Below the pieces are notes generated by a model, which did not search any database, had not been told where the DNA came from, and saw only the letters and a program-made list of their open reading frames with translations. Made by a program: the position numbers and the translations under genes. From assembly GCF_014750685.1 (NCBI RefSeq), contig NZ_JAAXGE010000014.1, positions 310,001 to 374,000 on the forward strand: DNA of 64,000 bases, written 5' to 3'. Below, piece by piece: positions 9,401 through 17,178 of the stretch; position 1 is the first letter of the stretch, and each line of letters opens with the position of its first letter. The stretch comes from Bacteroides sp. GM023. Lineage in GTDB: Bacteria; Bacteroidota; Bacteroidia; Bacteroidales; Bacteroidaceae.

Positions 9401-9566
9401 GTCCCGGCACCTGGGTGACAACCTGCGACGTGACATCTGCAATATCAGGATAGGCTTCTATGGAAAGCTGTGTCCATGAATAGTATCCGAAAATACTCAT
9501 CATCACGAACAAACAAAGCATCACCCATCTTTTCTGTATAACTGAAAGCATTAAATCCTTCTTCAT
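6459..9566 (-). CDS. czcA: Heavy-metal RND efflux pump, CzcA type
   Basis: This 1035-residue inner-membrane pump has twelve membrane segments and two large periplasmic loops. The TM4 segment reads AIDFGIIVDGAIVMLE, the D...D...E pattern of pumps for divalent cations (Co, Zn, Cd, Ni). It lacks the pattern seen in monovalent CusA pumps. The N-terminus (RWVMLCLFVMMSIFGYY...SIEAYPDIADVTSQVVT) and the block SSAVGFIAMFGLSIQNGIIM are also typical. It works with the adaptor at 9573 and the channel at 5231. The metal specificity is inferred from motifs only. Confidence 0.92.
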   Translation of the reverse strand: MKKDLMLSVIQKRWVMLCLFVMMSIFGYYSWTQLSIEAYPDIADVTSQVVTQVPGLAAEEVEQQITIPLERAINGLPGMHVMRSKSTFGLSMITIVFKDGTEDYWSRQRVQERLNEVELPYGAVPGLDPLTSPVGEVYRYIIESDRHSLRELTDLQNWVIIPRIKEVSGVADVTNFGGITTQFQVEINPHKLEQYNLSLNQVIEAIENNNANVGGSVLSRGDLGYVVRGIGLIENLDDLGHIVVSTTSGVPVFLNDIGSLKYGNLERKGVLGYTDRTRNYSESLEGIVLLLKHENPSKVLDGIHATVDELNNETLPEGVQIHTFLDRTNLVDTTLDTVSHTLLMGMALVIIVLILFLGNWRGALLVSVTIPVSLLIAFILMHLTDIPANLLSLGAIDFGIIVDGAIVMLETILKKREDNPGQYIEEKSIAQRAKEVGRPILFSTIVIITAYLPLFAFERVERKLFTPMAFTMSYAMIGALMVALLLIPGLAYAIYRKPRKIYKNKWLEKLKEKYTGVIAKLVENPMKAIVPSSLVLIAGIVLSAVVGKDFLPELDEGSIWLQVNLPPGISVEKSREMSDTLRARTMKYPEVTYIMVQAGRNDDGTDPFTPSHFEVSIGIKPYDEWPKGKTKKNLIDELEEEYKTLPGFRVGFSQPMIDGVMDKIAGAHSELVVKVYGEDFRETRRIAEEITRVLGTVKGAVDLDIDQEPPLPQLQIIMNRDAIARYGLNVSDVADLIEVAIGGKAIAQLHQGDRQYDITCKYKEEARDTPEKIAGLMLTSSTGAKIPLSQVADVKLSVGESTITREMNRRHLTVKLNLRGRDLASFLKEAQNAIHERVNYDKSKYTVKWGGAFENQNRAYTRLSIILPLTLMCMFILLYATFGKFRQAGLVLSIVPLALFGGMLALNVRGMTLNVSSAVGFIAMFGLSIQNGIIMVSQINSLRKGGMELKKSVIEGARQRFRPILMTSVTTALGLFPASLATGIGSDVQRPLATVIVYGLMFSTLISMFVLPVFYYLIEKNVLNKKKDDEKEYTL

Positions 9567-9572
9567 AATCTT

Positions 9573-10682
9573 CTACTTTAAATAATATCCACCTTCACTG
9601 ATTACTTTGTCTCCCGGGTGCAACCCGCTACTGATTACAGCTATTCCGCCTTTGGTAGCTTCCACTTCCACCGCTGTTCTCACAAAGACTTCAGGAGCGA
9701 CCCGCACATATACATAACTGGCTTTCTCTCCCTGCAACAAAGCCTTCTCCGAAATCTGTACCTGCTCAATGGGGGCACTAAGAAAATGTACAGTAGTGTA
9801 CATACCCAATTTTAAATGTCTCTTCGAATTCTCACAAACAGAAAGTACCTTTATAGACCTGGTTTCTTCGTCAACTGCTTCCTCAACATGATAGACACTG
9901 CCTTTAATCACCGTGCCGGGCAATGCCGACACTTCAATATCCAGGCTACTACCCGCATTGATAAAACGAATATCTTTTTCTTTCACCTGCGCCGTAATCC
10001 AAACTTCGGACAAGTCGGCAACTATCGCGATAGGTTCGGCATCATCTTTCAGATATTGTCCGGTCACGATGTTATTCTCTATGATTTCTCCCGAAATAGG
10101 AGAACGAACCACAAGAGGTTGTCCGAGTGTCATATGCTCCGGCTGTTCCACCTGATATACTTCCAATGCGGCAGAAGCATTTTCAAACTCTTTATCAGCC
10201 ATCAATAAAGCATTCTGCGCTTCTTCCAGTTCTTTCTGCGAGCTAACCCCGTTTCTTATCAAGTCTTCCTTACGTTTCAAATCCTTCTTAGCCAGTTCCC
10301 GTGACGAAAGAGCCTGGAAATAATCTTTTTGTGCCGTGGTAAAATCGGGTGAACTGATTTCAAACAAAGGAGTTCCCCGCTTCACCAACTGCCCGACTTG
10401 TATATATGATTTCATGACTCTTCCTGCAAAGGGCGGGGCAATATAAGCATAGCGCGTAGGAATAGGACGTACCATACCGGACGTTATCACTTCCTTGGAA
10501 TAAGGTTCGAGTTTTGCATCCGCTATCTTTATCTTCTCTGATAAAATAGGGTCTGTGACATATACTGTGTCACCTTCCATACGGTAACCACTTTGCTGTT
10601 CTTCTCTCTGCTTACTCTTGCATGCAGTAATTAATAATACACTACAAATTAAGAGCATTTGTAATTCTCTTTTCTTCATCAT
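9573..10682 (-). CDS. RND periplasmic adaptor lipoprotein (CzcB/CusB-like)
   Basis: The start was set at the ATG at 10682, giving 369 residues that begin MMKKRELQMLLICSVLLITAC. That is a lipoprotein signal with lipobox LITAC, so the longer frame starting at 10739 is not used. The protein shows the biotinyl-lipoyl half-motifs (APPFAGRVMKSYIQVGQLVKRG and VRSPISGEIIENNIVTGQYL), a helical hairpin between them (ALSSRELAKKDLKRKEDLI...) and a C-terminal beta-barrel. It should link the inner-membrane pump to the outer-membrane channel. It is the first gene of the three-gene operon, 6 bp before czcA. Confidence 0.9.
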   Translation of the reverse strand: MMKKRELQMLLICSVLLITACKSKQREEQQSGYRMEGDTVYVTDPILSEKIKIADAKLEPYSKEVITSGMVRPIPTRYAYIAPPFAGRVMKSYIQVGQLVKRGTPLFEISSPDFTTAQKDYFQALSSRELAKKDLKRKEDLIRNGVSSQKELEEAQNALLMADKEFENASAALEVYQVEQPEHMTLGQPLVVRSPISGEIIENNIVTGQYLKDDAEPIAIVADLSEVWITAQVKEKDIRFINAGSSLDIEVSALPGTVIKGSVYHVEEAVDEETRSIKVLSVCENSKRHLKLGMYTTVHFLSAPIEQVQISEKALLQGEKASYVYVRVAPEVFVRTAVEVEATKGGIAVISSGLHPGDKVISEGGYYLK

Positions 10683-10720
10683 AATTCCTAATAATATAGT
10701 TAGAACCGTTTTTCCGGTCG

Positions 10721-10728
10721 CAAAGGTA
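10721..10728 (-). promoter_or_regulatory. -7 box of the metal-efflux operon
   Basis: The minus strand reads TACCTTTG, a perfect -7 match, about 39 bp before the ATG at 10682. Confidence 0.6.
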
Positions 10729-10750
10729 AGCGGATGCACTTCAGAAGACT

Positions 10751-10789
10751 GTTAGAGAATCGTTAGAACGCTATTAGAATTCCATTAGA
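10751..10789 (-). promoter_or_regulatory. Four 11-bp-spaced direct repeats upstream of the efflux promoter
   Basis: The hexamer RTTAGA begins at 10751 (GTTAGA), 10762 (GTTAGA), 10773 (ATTAGA) and 10784 (ATTAGA), an exact 11-bp period. The block lies about 23-60 bp upstream of the -7 box. Direct repeats at 11 bp are what tandem OmpR/PhoB-type response regulators bind, and such regulators often control metal efflux operons. No two-component gene is present in this window, so the partner would be elsewhere. Confidence 0.55.
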
Positions 10790-10864
10790 GTTTTATAAAA
10801 ACTATTTCAAGCTGTATTTTCTTTTTTTATGAATCTGTGTTATAAGGAAATGCCGTTTTTTCCC

Positions 10865-10872
10865 TACATTTG
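10865..10872 (+). promoter_or_regulatory. -7 box for the Mef-like MFS gene, followed by a ~240-nt leader
   Basis: TACATTTG is a perfect -7 match. Transcription from here would leave a leader of about 240 nt before the ATG at 11121. Within the leader, GGTATT (11041-11046) and GGTAT (11049-11053) can each pair with the same AATACC (11084-11089). TGCC (11059-11062) can pair with GGCA (11081-11084). Confidence 0.45.
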
Positions 10873-10896
10873 CCGAATCGAAAACTTAACTTATAT

Positions 10897-10950
10897 ATGA
10901 AAGTCATTTACCAATTCACAATCTTTGTTCCTCATTTGGAGCTCTCTTAG
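10897..10950 (+). CDS. Candidate 17-residue leader peptide ahead of the MFS pump
   Basis: An ATG at 10897 opens a short frame, MKVIYQFTIFVPHLELS, ending in TAG at 10948-10950. It begins about 20 nt after the predicted transcript start. Macrolide efflux and methylase genes in other bacteria are often controlled by leader peptides on which drug-bound ribosomes stall. The position and length fit that model, but the peptide itself matches no leader I know. It may be a chance frame. Confidence 0.35.
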   Translation: MKVIYQFTIFVPHLELS

Positions 10951-11120
10951 CTGGGCTTCCTATTCCCTATTTCTTTTCTCCGTCACAGGAAAACAGAGAA
11001 TTATAAAGACTATTTCTCTTTATTAATTGTTTATTATTCAGGTATTACGGTATATCCCCTGCCATTTTCATATGCAGACAGGCAATACCCACTATCATCA
11101 TCCATAATCAATGAAGTATT

Positions 11121-12329
11121 ATGAATAATTGGAAAAAGAAATTTATCATTATATGGTCGGGACAACTGTTCTCTATTCTTAGCAGTTCTATTGCCCAGTT
11201 CGCCATTGTTCTGTGGATTAGTCTCGAGACTGGTTCTGCGGAAGTTCTTTCGCTTGCCACTATTGCCGCCTTGTTGCCTCAAGTTGTATTAGGTCCTTTT
11301 GCCGGAGTATTCGTTGACCGTTGGAGCCGGAAATGGACGATGATATTGGCGGATAGTTTCGTGGCACTCTGTTCGGCTGTCATAGCGTTGCTATTCTACT
11401 TGGATGTTATCGAAATTTGGCAGATTTATCTGTTGCTTATGCTCCGTTCTATCGGAAGCGCTTTTCATGCGCCTGCCATGAAATCATCCATACCATTGCT
11501 TGCACCGGAAAAAGAACTGACCCGTATTGCGAGTATCAATCAGACCATACAGGCATTATGCAATATCTGTGGCCCTGTACTGGGTGCTGCACTGATTGTC
11601 AGCACGAATATGAGCGTAGTTATGTTGCTCGATGTTGTTGGGGCAGCTATTGCCTGCACTTCACTGTTGTTTGTCTTCATCCCTAATCCGGAGAAAACAG
11701 AAACGGAAACGACGAATAATGTACTCCGCGACATGAAAGACGGTTTTATAGCGATTCGCAGCAACCGGGGGTTGAAATGGGTGACGGTGACCGAGATACT
11801 CATCACTTTCTTCATCATGCCCGTTGTTGCCCTGATTCCACTGATGACATTGAAAAATTTCTCGGGAACTGCCTATCAGGTCAGTCTGATAGAACTTCTT
11901 TTCGGTTCGGGAGCATTAGTGGGTGGTATTTTACTGGGGATATGGAATCCACGTGTCCGAAAGGTTGTGATGATAAATCTGTCTTATGTCATAGTGGGAG
12001 TTTCTATCTTTATTACCGGATTGCTTCCTCCTTCGGCATTTATTATTTATGCTATCATGGCGGTTGTACAGGGGATATCCATGCCCTTCTATTCCGGTCC
12101 GTTTACTGCTTTGCTACAGACACAAATTGAGGTATCTTTCCTGGGACGTGTCTTTTCTTTGTTTGACAGTATCAGTCTGCTACCTTCCATACTGGGATTA
12201 CTGGCGACCGGATTTATAGCAGATGCCATCGGCATCGCCAACGTATTTGTCATATGCGGTATTGCCATTGTAATGACAGGATTACTTGCCTTCTTCATTC
12301 CGTCGATAATGAATTTGGAAAGGAAATAA
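11121..12329 (+). CDS. MFS drug efflux protein, MefA-like
   Basis: This 402-residue major facilitator has 12 membrane segments. It resembles macrolide efflux MefA/MefE proteins throughout: NNWKKKFIIIWSGQLFSILS at the N-terminus, VLGPFAGVFVDRWSRKWTMI (motif A-like, near residues 57-76), RSIGSAFHAPAMKSSIPLL, DMKDGFIAIRSNRGLKW, and MPFYSGPFTALLQTQIEVSFLGRVFSL. It probably exports a hydrophobic drug such as a macrolide, but the substrate is inferred from family resemblance. It has a long leader and no linked ATP-binding MsrD gene. Base composition is like its neighbours. Confidence 0.82.
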   Translation: MNNWKKKFIIIWSGQLFSILSSSIAQFAIVLWISLETGSAEVLSLATIAALLPQVVLGPFAGVFVDRWSRKWTMILADSFVALCSAVIALLFYLDVIEIWQIYLLLMLRSIGSAFHAPAMKSSIPLLAPEKELTRIASINQTIQALCNICGPVLGAALIVSTNMSVVMLLDVVGAAIACTSLLFVFIPNPEKTETETTNNVLRDMKDGFIAIRSNRGLKWVTVTEILITFFIMPVVALIPLMTLKNFSGTAYQVSLIELLFGSGALVGGILLGIWNPRVRKVVMINLSYVIVGVSIFITGLLPPSAFIIYAIMAVVQGISMPFYSGPFTALLQTQIEVSFLGRVFSLFDSISLLPSILGLLATGFIADAIGIANVFVICGIAIVMTGLLAFFIPSIMNLERK

Positions 12330-12342
12330 GATTATCTATAAA

Positions 12343-12383
12343 AAATCCCGGTGCAAGCCATATATACACTTGCATCGGGATTT
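12343..12383. terminator. Bidirectional terminator hairpin
   Basis: AAATCCCGGTGCAAG (12343-12357) pairs with CTTGCATCGGGATTT (12369-12383), with one G-T pair and an 11-nt loop. On the minus strand the stem is followed by a run of T, so it best serves the lipoprotein gene ending at 12424. It may also stop the MFS transcript. Confidence 0.7.
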
Positions 12384-12423
12384 CACTCCTCTATCCAATT
12401 ACAGATTATTTCTTTTCTGCTTT

Positions 12424-13047
12424 TTATTTCTTTTCTGTTTTCTGCGTATAAATCAAATTACCTCTTTGGTTGATTGTCCACAAACCATCCACCAAACGTA
12501 CATTCTTTGTATCATCATCTTCTACATTCCATGCATAACCGCCCGAAGGTAAGCCACGTCTCTCCAAAATTTCATTGGCATGCCCGTCAGAGAAGAATAG
12601 TTCGGCACGAGTGGAATCCGGGCTGAAAACGATGAAAGCAGAGACATTATTTCCATCGACAGCTTCCGTACGAATCCCCTTTTCAAACAAACGGATACAA
12701 TCTTTTTGTACCTCGCACCACACATAGCCGGCAGAGCCGATACATCCGTGTTCGTCCCGGTCGCCACCCAATTTTGCAGATTGCGGATACTGAACGAGTT
12801 TTGTAGCTTGCATCCCCGGAGTATATTTTCCGGCATAGAAGACTTCCAGTGTATCGTTCAGAAGCAAGCCGTTCACTTCTTCTTTATTCGCATCCATCGT
12901 ACTGAATGAAAGCGTATCATTCTTATCTGTAACGATTGAAACCGTATTCATACTTGCATCACAAACGATGCCTTTTGAACTCGTCACTTCCGGCGTGCAA
13001 CTTGCCATGAAACACAAGGTTCCTACTGCTAATAATGCTGTTTTCAT
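12424..13047 (-). CDS. Lipoprotein, NlpE-like region and Cys-rich C-terminal domain
   Basis: This 207-residue protein starts MKTALLAVGTLCFMASCTP, with lipobox FMASC, so it is membrane-anchored. The first half is a small beta-rich domain (VSIVTDKNDTLSFSTMDANKEEVNGLLLNDTLEVFY) like those found in NlpE-type lipoproteins. The second half carries GCIGSAGYVWCEVQKDCIRL, a conserved cysteine block seen in several secreted Bacteroides proteins. No enzyme motif is visible. It may sense or buffer envelope stress, but this is a guess. Confidence 0.7.
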   Translation of the reverse strand: MKTALLAVGTLCFMASCTPEVTSSKGIVCDASMNTVSIVTDKNDTLSFSTMDANKEEVNGLLLNDTLEVFYAGKYTPGMQATKLVQYPQSAKLGGDRDEHGCIGSAGYVWCEVQKDCIRLFEKGIRTEAVDGNNVSAFIVFSPDSTRAELFFSDGHANEILERRGLPSGGYAWNVEDDDTKNVRLVDGLWTINQRGNLIYTQKTEKK

Positions 13048-13080
13048 TTTCTTAAAATTCTGTTTTGTTTTAAATTAATG

Positions 13081-13088
13081 CAAAGATA
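13081..13088 (-). promoter_or_regulatory. -7 box for the lipoprotein gene
   Basis: The minus strand reads TATCTTTG, a perfect -7 match, 34 bp upstream of the ATG at 13047. Confidence 0.55.
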
Positions 13089-13193
13089 AAAGTTATATGG
13101 GAAAGAATAAAACAATATTTTATTAGTTATCGCTTTTTTAAAAGCATTTTTTTAAGTTATTTTGCGCAACAAATATCACGAACTCATCAAATT

Positions 13194-15323
13194 ATGGATT
13201 GGATTGGCCTTGATTTAACATTCCCTATTACCGACCCTACATGGATATTTCTCCTTGTACTTCTCATCATACTGTTTGCCCCCATATTATTGAATAAGCT
13301 GCGTATCCCTCACATTATCGGCATGATTTTGGCAGGATTGGCGGTTGGCGAGCATGGATTCAATATTTTGGCACGCGACAGCAGCTTTGAACTTTTCGGA
13401 AAAGTCGGGCTTTATTATATCATGTTCCTGGCCGGACTTGAAATGAATATGGGGGATTTCAAAGAAACACGCAATAAGGCATTAGTTCTCGGATTGCTCG
13501 CTTTCGTCATCCCTATCGGAATTGGCTTCGTGGCAAATATATCCTATCTGAAATACAGTGTTGTCACTTCCGTACTGCTAGCCAGTATGTACGCTTCCCA
13601 TACATTGGTGGCCTATCCCATCGTCACTCGTTTTGGCATATCACGCCATCGCAGCGTAAGCATAGCGGTAGGCGGAACAGCAGTGACAGATACGCTCACT
13701 TTGTTGGTACTGGCGGTTATAGGCGGTCTGTTCAAAGGAGAAACCGGCGGTTTCTTTTGGCTATGGTTGGTAGTAAAAGTCATCTTCCTGGGTGGATTCA
13801 TCATCTATTTCTTCCCACGTATCGGTCGTTGGTTCTTCCATCGATATAATGACCACGTGATGCAGTTCATATTCGTTCTTGCCATGGTCTTTCTGGGCGC
13901 GGGGCTTATGGAGTTTGTGGGCATGGAAGGTATCTTAGGCGCCTTTCTCGCAGGGCTGGTGCTGAACCGGCTCATTCCACATGTTTCTCCATTGATGAAC
14001 CATCTTGAATTCGTTGGTAACGCACTTTTCATTCCTTACTTTCTTATCGGAGTGGGAATGTTGATTAACTTGCGCGTTATCTTCGGGCATGGAGATGCGC
14101 TGAAAGTGGCTGCCGTTATGATTGTAATGGCATTGACTGGTAAATGGATTGCCTGCTGGCTCACACAAAAGATATACAAAATGTCCGTTCTTGAACGAAA
14201 CCTGATGTACGGTCTGAGTAATGCACAGGCGGCAGCAACACTGGCAGCAGTGCTGGTCGGATATAACATATTCCTGCCCAACGGCGAACGCCTGCTGAAT
14301 GATGATGTCTTGAATGGAACTGTCCTGCTGATACTGGTTACCTGCATAGTCAGCTCGCTGATAACCGAACGGGCAGCCAGGAAAATTGCCATGGACGACT
14401 CTGAACCGGAAAAGGAGTCTTCAACAGAAGCGGAAAAGATTCTGATTTCGCTTGCCAATCCGAATACGATTGAAGACATGATGAATCTTTCTTTAGTAAT
14501 ACGTGATACGAAACTAAAAGATAATCTACTGGCACTGAATGTTATCAATGATGATAATACGTCCGATAACCTAAGAGTACGGAGTAAACGTTACTTGGAA
14601 AAAGCAGCCATGACAACAACTGCTGCCAATGTACCGTTGAAACAGCTCACCCGTTATGACTTAAATATCGCTTCCGGCATTATCCATTCAGTGAAAGAAA
14701 ATGAGGTGACGAGTATTATCACCGGTTTGCACCGCAAGGTCAACATCACCGATTCATACTTCGGAATGCTTACCGAAAACCTGCTGAAAGGATTGAACTG
14801 CGAAATAATTATCTCCAAATTCCTGATACCGGTCAATACAATCAAACGAATTGTCATTGCCGTCCCGCCCAAAGCAGAATATGAATCAGGTTTTCCACGA
14901 TGGATGGAACATTTCTGCCGGATGGGAAGTACCCTCGGATGCCGCGTACACTTCTTCGCAAACGAAAAGACCACCATCCGCCTGCAAGCCTGGATAAAGA
15001 AACGACATAAACAAGTGCTGACCGACTTCTCTCCCCTGGAAGACTGGAACGATTTACTGGTCTTGACCGGACAAGTTAGTTACGACCATCTGTTAGTCAT
15101 TATCAGTGCACGCCCCGGAACGCTTTCTTATGACAGTTCGTTTGAGAAACTACCGAGACAATTAGGAAAATACTTCTCTAATAATAGCCTGATTGTACTG
15201 TATCCCAATCAATCGGGGGAACCGCTGGACAGTTCTTTCTTCTCCAAGTTATATACCGATACCGAGACACAGCACTATGAGAAAGTAGGCAAATGGTTCT
15301 ATAAATGGTTCAAGAAGAATTAA
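13194..15323 (+). CDS. CPA2 cation:proton antiporter with USP-like tail
   Basis: The first ~400 of 709 residues form a membrane domain of about 12 helices in the KefB/NapA style (IPHIIGMILAGLAVGEHGFNIL, YIMFLAGLEMNMGDFKETR, GILGAFLAGLVLNRLIP, GLSNAQAAATLAAVLVGYNIF). The C-terminal ~290 residues are cytosolic and look like degenerate universal-stress-protein domains (IVIAVPPKAEYESGFPRWME...). It should exchange Na+ or K+ for protons at the inner membrane. The tail probably regulates transport. It is a single gene, with no clear partner. Confidence 0.87.
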   Translation: MDWIGLDLTFPITDPTWIFLLVLLIILFAPILLNKLRIPHIIGMILAGLAVGEHGFNILARDSSFELFGKVGLYYIMFLAGLEMNMGDFKETRNKALVLGLLAFVIPIGIGFVANISYLKYSVVTSVLLASMYASHTLVAYPIVTRFGISRHRSVSIAVGGTAVTDTLTLLVLAVIGGLFKGETGGFFWLWLVVKVIFLGGFIIYFFPRIGRWFFHRYNDHVMQFIFVLAMVFLGAGLMEFVGMEGILGAFLAGLVLNRLIPHVSPLMNHLEFVGNALFIPYFLIGVGMLINLRVIFGHGDALKVAAVMIVMALTGKWIACWLTQKIYKMSVLERNLMYGLSNAQAAATLAAVLVGYNIFLPNGERLLNDDVLNGTVLLILVTCIVSSLITERAARKIAMDDSEPEKESSTEAEKILISLANPNTIEDMMNLSLVIRDTKLKDNLLALNVINDDNTSDNLRVRSKRYLEKAAMTTTAANVPLKQLTRYDLNIASGIIHSVKENEVTSIITGLHRKVNITDSYFGMLTENLLKGLNCEIIISKFLIPVNTIKRIVIAVPPKAEYESGFPRWMEHFCRMGSTLGCRVHFFANEKTTIRLQAWIKKRHKQVLTDFSPLEDWNDLLVLTGQVSYDHLLVIISARPGTLSYDSSFEKLPRQLGKYFSNNSLIVLYPNQSGEPLDSSFFSKLYTDTETQHYEKVGKWFYKWFKKN

Positions 15324-15344
15324 TTCTTCATTGCAGAATCATTA

Positions 15345-15923
15345 TTAAAATCCCATAGCTTCTTTCACCAAAGACATCTCACGATAAGAAGTCAACTTCT
15401 CCAATAGAAGCAAGGCAACGCCGTGGGCTGTCTGCGGACAATAAGACGTAATCACATTAGCATCCACTACAATCGGCTCATTGACAACCGTTGCTCCGAA
15501 ATTCCGGAGCACTTTCTGTTTATGTGCACCGCCGAGATGATATGTGGTTGCTTTTCTGCCTTTCAACACTCCGCTCTTCCCAACAGGCAAAGCACCCACA
15601 CATACCGTAGCAATCCATTTCTTTTGAGAGTCGAACAAGCGGATTAGCTCTAATAACTTTTCATTATATGCCTCTTCATAAAACCCGAAATCTTCAAAGC
15701 CACCGGGTATGGCAAGAGCGTCATAATCATCGACGACAATCTCGTCAATTGTTTTATCTACCAAAACGGGAACATTAAAAGCACTGACCACAGTCTTGCT
15801 CAAGCCACACGTCACAACATCGACATCACAACCGAAATCTGCCTTTGCCCATCCCATAACATCAATAAAGACACTGAATTCCATCGTCTCAAATCCTTTC
15901 GCCAAAAACACCAATAATTTCAT
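15345..15923 (-). CDS. DJ-1/PfpI family protein
   Basis: The ATG at 15923 (MKLLVFLAKGFETMEF) was chosen over a TTG six bases upstream. The 192 residues have the DJ-1 fold: glutamate in KGFETMEF near residue 13, AIPGGFEDFGFYEEAYN, and the nucleophile elbow ATVCVGALPVGKSG with the reactive cysteine near residue 105. Members act as chaperones, deglycases or redox sensors. It is divergent from a GlxA-type AraC regulator that carries the same fold as its sensor domain. A shared operator candidate lies between them. Confidence 0.88.
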   Translation of the reverse strand: MKLLVFLAKGFETMEFSVFIDVMGWAKADFGCDVDVVTCGLSKTVVSAFNVPVLVDKTIDEIVVDDYDALAIPGGFEDFGFYEEAYNEKLLELIRLFDSQKKWIATVCVGALPVGKSGVLKGRKATTYHLGGAHKQKVLRNFGATVVNEPIVVDANVITSYCPQTAHGVALLLLEKLTSYREMSLVKEAMGF

Positions 15924-15963
15924 AATCAAATACCATTATTAATTAAACAAATGATTAACGCCA

Positions 15964-16037
15964 CAAAAGTAGGTATATTCAGAATTGTCTGAAATGACAA
16001 TATTCCGTCAAAAACTGCCATATTTATCTTATCTTTG
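15964..16037. promoter_or_regulatory. Divergent promoters and dyad between DJ-1 and GlxA-type genes
   Basis: Minus-strand TACTTTTG (15964-15971) and plus-strand TATCTTTG (16030-16037) are perfect -7 boxes for the two genes. Between them ATTGTC (15984-15989) and GACAAT (15996-16001) form a 6-bp dyad with a 6-bp spacer, a candidate binding site for the regulator. The plus -7 box also shows that the GTG at 16037 is not a start codon. Confidence 0.5.
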
Positions 16038-16066
16038 TGCATCTTAAAACAGAGACGGAACCGGAT

Positions 16067-17059
16067 ATGGATAGAACATACACGCATATAGCATTCCTCG
16101 TTGTCCCCAACGCCACATTGCTTGATATTACAGGGCCTTACGAAGCCTTCTCACTTGCTGCGCAATGTCTCCAATCTCATACAGGAAAACCCAACACGAC
16201 GTATGTGCTCCATACACTATCAATAGATAAGAACAGAATCGTCCGAACTTCATCAGGACTTTGCCTGCAATGCGAAAGTTCTATTAAATCGTTGGATTAT
16301 CAGATAGATACCTTATTTATTCCGGGTATTCCCGAAAACCTGGAAGATATGGTCAGCCCGAAAATACTTTCATGGATAAAGCAACAAGCTGTCAAAGTAC
16401 GAAGAATCTGTTCTATCTGTACAGGAGCTTTTATCCTGGCAGAAGCATCTATCCTGAATAACAGAAGAGTAGCAACACATTGGAAATTATGTGACAAGCT
16501 GGCGAAAGATTACCCGTCTTTGGATGTAGACCGGGAATCCATCTTTGTCAAAGACGGACATGTTTATACATCAGCCGGGGTATCTTCCGGGATAGACCTG
16601 GCCTTAGCATTGATTGAAGAAGACTATGGAAGAACATTAGCCTTAGAAGTAGCAAGAGAGTTGGTTGTATATTTAAAACGTCCCGGCAATCAAGCCCAAT
16701 TCAGCGTGACACTAAAACACCAGGACAGCGATTACAAACCAATTCAGGATATCAAAGACTGGCTGCCGGAACATTTAAAGGAAAGGATTACCGTAGAACA
16801 ATTGGCAGAACAAGCGTTAATGAGCCCCAGGAACTTCGCGCGTGTATTTGCCAAAGAAACCGGAATAACTCCGGCAAAGTATATCGAAAAGTTAAGATTA
16901 GAAACCGCCTGTCGCTTTCTTACAGAAACACAACTGACATTAGAGACTATTGCGGACGAATGTGGATTGATAACAATAAACAATATGCGCAGGTTATTTC
17001 TGAAATACTTGAAGATAACACCGTCAGATTACAGGAAGTGCTTTAGGGCACAGATATAA
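16067..17059 (+). CDS. GlxA-type AraC regulator with DJ-1-like sensor domain
   Basis: Starting at ATG 16067 (MDRTYTHIAFLVVPN) the protein has 330 residues. Residues ~5-180 are a DJ-1/PfpI glutamine-amidotransferase-like domain (LLDITGPYEAFSLAAQCL, RRICSICTGAFILAEASIL with the elbow cysteine, VATHWKLCDKLAKDYP). The C-terminal ~100 are a double AraC HTH (ERITVEQLAEQALMSPRNFA, ETGITPAKYIEKLRLE). It probably senses a small metabolite and controls the divergent DJ-1 gene; that target is inferred from the layout. The inducer is unknown. Confidence 0.9.
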   Translation: MDRTYTHIAFLVVPNATLLDITGPYEAFSLAAQCLQSHTGKPNTTYVLHTLSIDKNRIVRTSSGLCLQCESSIKSLDYQIDTLFIPGIPENLEDMVSPKILSWIKQQAVKVRRICSICTGAFILAEASILNNRRVATHWKLCDKLAKDYPSLDVDRESIFVKDGHVYTSAGVSSGIDLALALIEEDYGRTLALEVARELVVYLKRPGNQAQFSVTLKHQDSDYKPIQDIKDWLPEHLKERITVEQLAEQALMSPRNFARVFAKETGITPAKYIEKLRLETACRFLTETQLTLETIADECGLITINNMRRLFLKYLKITPSDYRKCFRAQI

Positions 17060-17139
17060 TAGATAAACTACTTAGAGAAGTTAGGGAAATCCCTATATGC
17101 AATTAGGAAGAATCACTCGTATAGAAGGTTTTCTTGCTC

Positions 17140-17147
17140 TACATTTG
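17140..17147 (+). promoter_or_regulatory. -7 box for the lipoprotein gene at 17179
   Basis: TACATTTG is a perfect -7 match. It lies 32 bp before the ATG at 17179, so the ATG at 17134, upstream of it, cannot be the start for this promoter. Confidence 0.55.
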
Positions 17148-17178
17148 TGACATCAAGAAACACAAAACTATACTTAAT

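Noticed and set aside
16030..16039. GTG at 16037 as the GlxA-type start
   Set aside because: It overlaps the perfect -7 box TATCTTTG; the ATG at 16067 is the first start downstream of the predicted transcript start.
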